Source: Paracoccaceae bacterium (lineage in GTDB: Bacteria > Pseudomonadota > Alphaproteobacteria > Rhodobacterales > Rhodobacteraceae). From it: 5,259 nucleotides of DNA. Both the position numbers and the translations under genes were made by a program. The notes below the pieces were generated by a model. That model was not told the origin of the DNA. It made no database searches and was given only the letters and a program-made list of their open reading frames with translations. How positions within the stretch are numbered: position 1 is the first letter of the stretch; the number at the start of each line of letters is the position of its first letter. The stretch lies in contig SKKS01000345.1 in NCBI GenBank assembly GCA_007123625.1, positions 1 through 5,259 on the forward strand, read 5' to 3'. Of this stretch, positions 1 to 4,786 are shown piece after piece.

Positions 1-351
1 ACGCCCAAGGTCGGGCTGGTGGCCGCCCCGCGCGGCGACGGCGGAACGGTGGCCGCGCGCTACCTGACGCCCTGGGCGTGCCATCCGACAATGGCGGTAT
101 CGGGCGGGCAATGCATTTCCGCCTGCGCGCTGTTGCCCGGATCGGTCGCCGAAGGGCTGGCGGTGCTGCCCGGGGCGGCACCCGCGAACATGCGGGTGGA
201 ACACCCGATGGGATATATGGACGTGCTGATGGACTTCACCCGCGACGACGAAGGATTGGAGCTGCGTAGCGCGGGCGTGTTGCGCACGGCGCGGCTGATC
301 GCGCGCGGCGAGGTGATGATCCCGGAGGCGGTCTGGGACGGGCGCGGCTGA
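1..351 (+). CDS. PrpF/GalD-family isomerase, C-terminal part (gene cut by left window edge)
   Basis: The reading frame is open from base 1 and ends at TGA 349-351, giving the last 116 residues of a protein whose full family length is usually about 350-400 aa. PrpF-family proteins have a diaminopimelate-epimerase-like fold and isomerise double bonds in unsaturated tricarboxylic acids (2-methylaconitate cis-trans isomerase PrpF, 4-oxalomesaconate tautomerase GalD) in the cytoplasm. What is seen: a TPKVGLVAAP strand, then the family block RYLTPWACHPTMAVSGG (about residues 21-37), then a CALLPGSVAEGL stretch, the EHPMGYMDV block (about 69-77), and the typical C-terminal RTARLIARGEVMIPE. All are conserved in order in this family. 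The N-terminal half is outside the window, so substrate cannot be decided. It runs toward tcuB and is convergent with it, so it belongs to a different transcript. Link to aconitate-type metabolism is inferred from the neighbouring tcuAB. Confidence 0.85.
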   Translation, partial: TPKVGLVAAPRGDGGTVAARYLTPWACHPTMAVSGGQCISACALLPGSVAEGLAVLPGAAPANMRVEHPMGYMDVLMDFTRDDEGLELRSAGVLRTARLIARGEVMIPEAVWDGRG

Positions 352-352
352 G

Positions 353-376
353 CCCACGGCTTGCGGTGCCGATGGG
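353..376 (+). terminator. Possible stem-loop just after the PrpF-like gene
   Basis: Two bases after the stop codon, CCCA (353-356) can pair with TGGG (373-376) and CGGC (357-360) with GCCG (368-371), with one bulged A at 372 and a 7-base loop. There is no following T tract, so intrinsic termination is uncertain; it could instead protect the mRNA 3' end. Confidence 0.35.
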
Positions 377-448
377 GCGTGTGGGGGGCGCTGCCCCCCG
401 GCCCCCTGCGGGGTCCGCCGCCCGGAGTATTTTCAGGCAAGATGAAGG
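376..448. repeat. Candidate dispersed intergenic element (hairpins plus GGAGTATTTTC..GCAAGATGAAG)
   Basis: The hairpins at 383-416 are followed by a G/C spacer and then by GGAGTATTTTC (424-434) and GCAAGATGAAG (437-447), ending just before the tcuB stop. From memory, this order (G/C hairpins, then a GGAGTATTTTT-like core, then AAGATGAAG) recurs at gene 3' ends in Rhodobacterales genomes. Only one copy is present here, so repetition cannot be shown from the window itself. It fills the whole 100-bp gap and encodes no protein I can support. Confidence 0.4.
383..416. terminator. Two abutting G/C hairpins between convergent genes (possible bidirectional terminator)
   Basis: A perfect 7-bp stem GGGGGGC/GCCCCCC with loop GCT occupies 383-399. 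It is directly followed by a second hairpin at 400-416: GG/CC plus CCCC/GGGG with one C-T mismatch and loop TGC. A short TTTT lies at 430-433, too far from the stems for a classic rho-independent terminator. The position between the convergent PrpF-like and tcuB genes fits a two-way transcription stop. The role is inferred from location and structure only. Confidence 0.45.
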
Positions 449-451
449 GGA

Positions 452-1531
452 TCAGCCAGGACGGCGGTCGGCCATGAGGGCGGCGAAGCGGTAGAATCCG
501 TGCACCATTTTCGAGTACGGCGTGAGCAGGAAGAAGGCGAGCACGGCGCCAAGGTGGATTGCCAGCAGGGCAGGTACGGCGGCGGTGCCCGTGGCGGCAT
601 AGAGCGCAAGCCCCGTGGCTGAAACAAAGAACAGAAGCGCCACGAACCCCATTTCGCCGCCCCAGACGCGCGCAGCACCCAGGTCTGGGTCGGCGCGCAG
701 CTTCAGCGCCATGAGCCAGCCTGTCCCGATGCAGAGCAGGATACCCCCCGGCACGCCCAACAGCTTGGGCGGGGACCAGAACCCGTAGGGCGCGGGCCAG
801 TTCAGCCCGTAATGCATCAGCGTGGCAACCGACGTGGCCGCAAAGCACATGAGGAACCCCCAGAGCGTGGCCTGATGCGCCCAGCGCCGGGCGTCGGAAT
901 AGCGGTCCTCCTTCTCGAAGTTACAGCCCTGCCCCTGTCCGCCGTCGAGGTTGCGCATCCGCCCGGCGGCGCGGGCCGCGCGGGTGACATCGGCCCATCG
1001 TACCGGCCCCCCTTCGATGGCCTGCCACCACGCGCGCAGGCTGAGGCCTACGGCCAGCAGCGGCAGCACGAAGGCGGGCGCGAAGATCGCCACCATGGCG
1101 TTGTGCGACAGCGTGGCGTAGAAGCCTTCGCCGCTTTCAGGGCGCAGTGCGGCAATGGCGGCGAAGAGCACGGCAAAGCCCGCCACCAGCGCCGCCGCCA
1201 GCGCCAGCCCGCTGCGGTGGAACAGTCGCGCCACCGCCTGCGGGCGGGCGAAATCCTCCCAGTCCTGCTGGCGCACCTCGGCCAGAGCGGCCGGAAGGTT
1301 CAGCGCGAATTCGTGCGGCGGGGAATACTGACAGGCATAGTAGCACCCACGGCAGTTGTGGCACAGGCTGGCCAGATGGCTGATTGCACCAGGGTCCATC
1401 TGGGACAGGCGGGTCAGAGCGGGAAACACATCGCAATAGCCTTCGCAATAGCGACAGGCGTTGCAGATTTCCAACTGGCGGCGGGCTTCGTCGGTCGCCG
1501 TGGCGGCAGTGGCGGTGGTGTCATAGGGCAT
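452..1531 (-). CDS. tcuB: TcuB: Fe-S/membrane electron-transfer protein for tricarballylate oxidation
   Basis: This 359-aa protein belongs to the TcuB/CitB family, which reoxidises the reduced flavin of TcuA and passes electrons to the quinone pool of the cytoplasmic membrane. The N-terminus carries two 4Fe-4S motifs of the form CxxCxxCxxxC: Cys23/26/29/33 and Cys57/60/63/67. A membrane domain follows with about six hydrophobic segments (roughly 108-129, 144-168, 221-241, 258-278, 293-313, 318-339). Family blocks visible include GQGCNFEKED (about 200-209), GFLMCFAATSVATLMHY (225-241), NWPAPYGF, and TPYSKMVHGFYRF near the C-terminus. His and Met residues in the helices could serve a heme, as proposed for this family. 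The ATG at 1529-1531 is preceded by AGGAGG (1541-1546, complement strand) at 9-nt spacing and lies inside the end of tcuA with an 11-nt overlap, indicating translational coupling and an obligate partnership. Length is close to the family norm and no damage is seen. Confidence 0.93.
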   Translation of the reverse strand: MPYDTTATAATATDEARRQLEICNACRYCEGYCDVFPALTRLSQMDPGAISHLASLCHNCRGCYYACQYSPPHEFALNLPAALAEVRQQDWEDFARPQAVARLFHRSGLALAAALVAGFAVLFAAIAALRPESGEGFYATLSHNAMVAIFAPAFVLPLLAVGLSLRAWWQAIEGGPVRWADVTRAARAAGRMRNLDGGQGQGCNFEKEDRYSDARRWAHQATLWGFLMCFAATSVATLMHYGLNWPAPYGFWSPPKLLGVPGGILLCIGTGWLMALKLRADPDLGAARVWGGEMGFVALLFFVSATGLALYAATGTAAVPALLAIHLGAVLAFFLLTPYSKMVHGFYRFAALMADRRPG

Positions 1532-2903
1532 GGGCGGCGGCCTCCTGTCCCGCGATGCGTCCGAAAACGGTTCCGATGGTCATGCCGAACCCGGCAAGAT
1601 AGCCTTGGCCCAGGATCGAGCCCGCCATGATCTCGCCCGCTGCCCAGACATTCGTGAGCGGCCCGTGACCGCTCTGAACCTGCGCGCGCGGCGAGACCTT
1701 GAGCCCCAGATAGGTGAAGGTCACGCCGGGGCGTAGCGTGTAGCCATAGTATGGTGGCGTATCGATGGGACGGGCCCAATTGGTTTTCGGCGGCTCCAGC
1801 CCTTCGGTCGCCACCCCGTCAAGTTCGGTCGGATGGAAGGTGCCGGGTCGACAAGCGGCGTTGTACGCGTCTACGGTAGCGGCCAGATGCGCACCATCGA
1901 TGCCAAGCCGGGTGCCAAGTTCCTCGACCGTGTCGGCGGTTTCGGGTGGAAACACAGACGGCATGAACAATCCGCGCGCCTTGGCGTCGATGACGGCATA
2001 GGCCACCTGATCGGGCTGAGCGGCCACCAGCCTGCCCCAGATGGCATAGCGTTTGGGCCAGACGTCTTGCCCCTCGTCATGGAAGCGCGCGCCGTCACGG
2101 TTGACCACCACCGAAAACGGCACGCAATCAAGCCGCGTGACAATCCCGCCGTCGAATTTGGGGGCGCGTCCGTCGATGGCGACCGCGTGGCATTGGGTGG
2201 GGTCGCCCACGCTTTCGGCGCCCTGGTCAAGCATGTCGCGCAGCACCTCGCCCCTGTTCCACGGCGTGCCGCGGATCAGGAAGTTGCGCGCCGCCGGCCC
2301 CCAGGCGCGCGCCAGCCAGTCCAGATCGGCCTGAAACCCGCCCGAAGCCAGCACCACGGCGCGCGCAACGATACGTTCGCCGCTTTCAAGCTCCAGCCAG
2401 CGAAAGGCCCCGCTTTCGATATGAACATGCGCAACCTTGGCCTCGTAACGGATGGTCACGCCCAGATCCTCGACGGTGGCGTAATACGCGTTCACCAGCG
2501 CCTTGCCCCCACCCAGAAAGAACGCATTCGTCCGCCCCAGTGACAGCGTGCCCGACAGCGACGGCTGAAACCGAACGCCATGCGATTCCATCCACGGCAG
2601 TGCGGATTCGCTTTCGCGGATCGCAAGGCGGGCAAGCTCGGGTTCGGTCTTGCCACCGGTGACGCGGATCAGGTCGTCATAATATTCATCTTCGCCATAG
2701 GTGTCGGTCAGCACTGACAGCGGCCCCTGGTGCATACAGCGAAAGTTGCGCGTATGCCGGGAATTGCCGCCGCGCATGTGTCTGGGCGCGGCTTCGAGCA
2801 AGATCACGCGGGCGCCGGCCTCGGCGGCTTCGATGGCGGCGCACAGGGCGGCGTTTCCGCCCCCCACGATGGCCACGTCCCAGGGGGTGCCGGGGTCAGT
2901 CAA
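1521..2903 (-). CDS. tcuA: TcuA: FAD-dependent tricarballylate dehydrogenase family protein
   Basis: TcuA oxidises tricarballylate to cis-aconitate using FAD, with electrons handed to TcuB. With the start chosen here the protein is 460 aa, close to the family length (about 465). A Rossmann dinucleotide site begins at residue 9 (DVAIVGGGNAAL, with Glu37 ending the second strand as expected for FAD ribose binding). It is followed by the family block RGGNSRHTRN (44-53), the middle FAD_binding_2-type region including NRDGARFHDEG, and the C-terminal FAD-closing blocks GVTFTYLGLKV and AAGEIMAGSILGQGYLAGFGM. The frame stays open upstream to an ATG at 3119, but that extension lies inside the GntR gene and would precede the Rossmann strand by about 80 residues. 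I therefore prefer the TTG at 2901-2903, behind GGAGG with 5-nt spacing. CobZ of the cobalamin pathway is a related TcuA-TcuB fusion in some rhodobacters; separate genes and a catabolic-looking setting favour TcuA. The exact substrate is not proven. Confidence 0.9.
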   Translation of the reverse strand: MTDPGTPWDVAIVGGGNAALCAAIEAAEAGARVILLEAAPRHMRGGNSRHTRNFRCMHQGPLSVLTDTYGEDEYYDDLIRVTGGKTEPELARLAIRESESALPWMESHGVRFQPSLSGTLSLGRTNAFFLGGGKALVNAYYATVEDLGVTIRYEAKVAHVHIESGAFRWLELESGERIVARAVVLASGGFQADLDWLARAWGPAARNFLIRGTPWNRGEVLRDMLDQGAESVGDPTQCHAVAIDGRAPKFDGGIVTRLDCVPFSVVVNRDGARFHDEGQDVWPKRYAIWGRLVAAQPDQVAYAVIDAKARGLFMPSVFPPETADTVEELGTRLGIDGAHLAATVDAYNAACRPGTFHPTELDGVATEGLEPPKTNWARPIDTPPYYGYTLRPGVTFTYLGLKVSPRAQVQSGHGPLTNVWAAGEIMAGSILGQGYLAGFGMTIGTVFGRIAGQEAAAHAL

Positions 2904-3636
2904 TATCGCCTCCGTTCGGGTTCGGGTCGGACAGGGCAGGCCACAGGCCCGGTGTCTCGCGCAACTGGCGCAGGCGCACGCGGTGCGCGGCTTCGATATG
3001 CGAACGCATCGCCGCTTCGGAAGCAGCGCCATCGCGTGCAACAAGCGCCGCCAGAAGGGTGTCATGTTCGGTCGCGGCACCCCGGGCACGCACGGGGTCG
3101 GTAAGGGTTGTCGGTCCAAGGATCATCAGCGTGCGGCGCATGCTGTCCATCGCACGGCGCAGGTAGCGGTTCTTCGCGGCATTCAGGATGCCTGCATGAA
3201 ACTGCGCGTTCAGTCGCGCGACCGTGGCAATGTCGGCGGCATCGGCGGTCATGGCGGCGTTGATGTCGGCTAGTTCCGCAAGCTCCATATCCGACGCAAC
3301 CCGCGCGGCCAGCCGCGCTGCGGTGCCTTCGAGCACGGCGCGCATCTCGTAGATTTCCATCACCTCGGCATAGCTGAGGCGGCGCAGGCTGGCGCCCAGC
3401 CGGGGGATATGTTCGACGATGCCATCGGCTTCGAGCAGGCGAATCGCCTCGCGCACGGGGGTGCGCGAGATGCCCAGCCGCGCGGCCAGTTCGGTTTCGC
3501 GCAGCCGCGCGCCGGGCAGAAGATGCCCCAGCCGGATGTCGTCAAGCAGGCGAAGGTACGCACCCTGCCCTTGCGACGGTTCGGCGGCGGAGTCCGGGGT
3601 GGATTCCAGGCTGGGTTCCGGAGCGGATTTGGGCAT
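2896..3636 (-). CDS. GntR-family regulator, FadR/FCD subgroup
   Basis: This is a 246-aa DNA-binding regulator of the FadR-like (FCD) GntR group, which usually respond to small organic acids and control nearby catabolic or transport genes. A Pro/Ser/Glu-rich N-terminal tail (1-24) precedes the winged helix-turn-helix (about 26-88), with the signature block LRETELAARLGISRTPVREA (45-64). The all-helical FCD ligand domain follows (about 95-222). His147 (QFHAGIL), His191 (EHDTLL) and His213 (SHIEAAH) sit where this family places metal/ligand-binding histidines; the usual accompanying Asp is probably Asn143. The start is uncertain: in-frame ATGs exist at 3726, 3699 and 3636. The 3726 one falls inside the likely promoter and is rejected. 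The 3699 one would leave only a 5-6 nt leader. I chose 3636 (weak AGAGA upstream). It is first in the operon and overlaps tcuA by 8 nt, so it probably controls tcuAB and itself. The described Salmonella system uses a LysR regulator instead. Confidence 0.88.
   Translation of the reverse strand: MPKSAPEPSLESTPDSAAEPSQGQGAYLRLLDDIRLGHLLPGARLRETELAARLGISRTPVREAIRLLEADGIVEHIPRLGASLRRLSYAEVMEIYEMRAVLEGTAARLAARVASDMELAELADINAAMTADAADIATVARLNAQFHAGILNAAKNRYLRRAMDSMRRTLMILGPTTLTDPVRARGAATEHDTLLAALVARDGAASEAAMRSHIEAAHRVRLRQLRETPGLWPALSDPNPNGGDID
2909..2913 (-). promoter_or_regulatory. Shine-Dalgarno GGAGG that fixes the TTG start of tcuA
   Basis: On the minus strand GGAGG is followed by CGATA and then TTG (2903-2901). 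It lies within the last codons of the GntR gene. No ATG or GTG in the tcuA frame has comparable spacing here, so this site is the main argument for a 460-aa TcuA with a rare start codon. Confidence 0.8.
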
Positions 3637-3700
3637 GGGCGGGTCTCTGGGCGGATTGGCCGGGCGGTGGGCCGCCACATCGGTTTTTGAGGGTTGCATG

Positions 3701-3730
3701 TTGTATCCATGCGTATACACTTGCATCCAT
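3701..3730. repeat. Direct repeat TTGTATCCAT / TTGCATCCAT, 20 bp apart
   Basis: The ten-base units at 3701-3710 and 3721-3730 differ at one position and start exactly 20 bp apart, about two helical turns, so proteins bound to them would face the same side of the DNA. A related TTGCATG occurs at 3694-3700 and the 8-bp palindrome CATATATG at 3728-3735. The cluster suggests cooperative regulator sites across the promoter. Confidence 0.5.
3702..3719. promoter_or_regulatory. Candidate GntR operator, TGTAT-N8-ATACA inverted repeat
   Basis: TGTATCCATGCGTATACA has perfect 5-bp arms and contains the palindrome GTATAC (3713-3718), a core often found in operators of FCD-type GntR regulators. It overlaps the minus-strand -10 box and lies between the divergent gntR and AbrB-like genes, so one bound dimer could affect both transcripts. 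Binding is inferred. Confidence 0.5.
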
Positions 3731-3739
3731 ATATGTCAA
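3712..3739 (-). promoter_or_regulatory. Sigma70-like promoter for the gntR-tcuA-tcuB unit
   Basis: Read on the minus strand, a perfect -35 TTGACA (3739-3734) is followed after 16 bp by TATACG (3717-3712), a good -10. This predicts transcription starting near 3705, giving a leader of about 70 nt to the ATG at 3636. The surrounding 50 bp are much more A/T-rich than the rest of the window. The inverted repeat at 3702-3719 covers the -10, consistent with repression by a bound regulator, most simply the GntR protein itself. Confidence 0.65.
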
Positions 3740-3760
3740 CCGCCTGCCGAAAGCCCTGTG

Positions 3761-4786
3761 ATGCAGCTCTCACTTACCCTTGCCATCGCCGTTTTGGGCG
3801 TTGCGGTTTTTTACGCGCTGGGGCTGCCGCTGCCGTTCCTGTTCGGGCCGATGTTCGCCTGCCTGCTGGCGGCGTTGGCGGGGGTGCGGCTGCGTGGCGT
3901 GCCGCCGGTGGAACAGGGCGCGCGCACGATCCTGGGCGTTGCGGTGGGGGCAGCGGTCACGCCCGCACTGCTGGCGCAACTGCCGACCATGGCCTTTACC
4001 ATGGCGCTGATCCCGCCCTATATCATGTTGATCGGGCTGATCGGCGTGCCGTTCTTCCGCCGCTTCGGAGGGTATGACCGGCCCACGGCGTGGTATGCAT
4101 CAATGCCCGGCGGATTTCAGGACATGGTGCTGTTCGGCAAGGAAGCGGGGGCCAATGTCCGGGCGCTGGCGCTGATCCACGCCACGCGGGTGCTGACCAT
4201 CGTGGTGATCGCGCCCTTCATCCTGACGCTGGGATATGGCGTGACGCTGGACGGCGCCATCGGCGATCCGGCGACCGAGGTGCCCCCGCGCGAGATGGCG
4301 ATCATGGTCGCGGCGGCGCTGGGGGGCTGGTGGCTGGCGAAACGCGTGGGCCTGTTCGGTGCGCCGATTCTGGGGCCAATGATCGTGACCGCCGTGCTGT
4401 CGCTGACCGACATCCTGCATTACCGCCCCCCGGCCGAGGCGATCATGGCCGCGCAGTTCTTCATCGGCATGGGTATCGGCACACATTATGTCGGCGTCAC
4501 CATGCGCGAGTTGCGCCATGACGTGGCGGTGGGCGCAGCCTTTGCGGTGGTGCTGGCGGCGCTGGCGGCGGCGTTTACCGTGGTTGCACAACGCTACGGT
4601 GGCGCCCCACCGGTCGAGGCGTTCCTGTCCTTCGCCCCGGGTGGGCAGGCGGAGCTGGCGGTCATGGCGATCGTCGTGGGGGCGGATCTGGGTTTCGTGG
4701 TCGCCCATCATGTGATCCGGCTTATCATCGTCATAACCGGTGCGCCGCTGGCGGGCGCAAGATTCTTGAACAGGAGGCAGGAATGA
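3761..4786 (+). CDS. AbrB-family integral membrane protein (PF05145 type), probable transporter
   Basis: This 341-aa, very hydrophobic protein belongs to the family labelled AbrB or 'putative ammonia monooxygenase' in databases; both labels are misleading, since it shows no DNA-binding or copper-enzyme features. The chain is membrane segments nearly throughout (about 10) and has two homologous halves. LPFLFGPMFACLL (23-35) matches GAPILGPMIVTAV (200-212). The stretch at 113-145 (ASMPGGFQDMVLFGKEAGAN then LALIHATRVL) matches 290-322 (SFAPGGQAELAVMAIVVGAD then VVAHHVIRLI), including the PGG turn and His/Arg residues that may line a substrate path. The ATG at 3761 is preceded directly by GTG and has no strong ribosome-binding site. 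The frame is open upstream to 3419, but that part is antisense to gntR. It is divergent from gntR-tcuAB and overlaps the next gene by 4 nt. Uptake of an organic acid for TcuA is inferred from position; the family has no firmly established substrate that I know of. Confidence 0.85.
   Translation: MQLSLTLAIAVLGVAVFYALGLPLPFLFGPMFACLLAALAGVRLRGVPPVEQGARTILGVAVGAAVTPALLAQLPTMAFTMALIPPYIMLIGLIGVPFFRRFGGYDRPTAWYASMPGGFQDMVLFGKEAGANVRALALIHATRVLTIVVIAPFILTLGYGVTLDGAIGDPATEVPPREMAIMVAAALGGWWLAKRVGLFGAPILGPMIVTAVLSLTDILHYRPPAEAIMAAQFFIGMGIGTHYVGVTMRELRHDVAVGAAFAVVLAALAAAFTVVAQRYGGAPPVEAFLSFAPGGQAELAVMAIVVGADLGFVVAHHVIRLIIVITGAPLAGARFLNRRQE

Noticed and set aside
60..848. Long minus-strand open frame crossing the PrpF-like gene end, the spacer and the tcuB 3' region
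   Set aside because: Its translation is rich in Arg, Pro and His without family motifs, it spans the hairpin spacer, and it overlaps two well-recognised genes in other frames. It is a high-GC shadow frame.
812..1630. 272-codon plus-strand open frame opposite tcuB
   Set aside because: It is antisense to the conserved Fe-S and membrane domains of TcuB, has no recognisable motif and no ribosome-binding site; expected by chance at this GC content.
1833..2543. 236-codon plus-strand open frame opposite tcuA
   Set aside because: Antisense to conserved TcuA blocks, composition typical of a shadow frame, no supporting start signal.
2904..3119. Upstream extension of tcuA to the ATG at 3119
   Set aside because: Those 72 codons lie within the FCD domain coding region of the regulator in another frame, and the translation has no similarity to a TcuA N-terminus; the TTG at 2903 has a proper ribosome-binding site.
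3419..3760. Upstream extension of the AbrB-like gene
   Set aside because: It would run antisense through the GntR DNA-binding domain and the promoter region, and adds a Ser/Arg-rich sequence unlike the family; the hydrophobic protein begins naturally at 3761.
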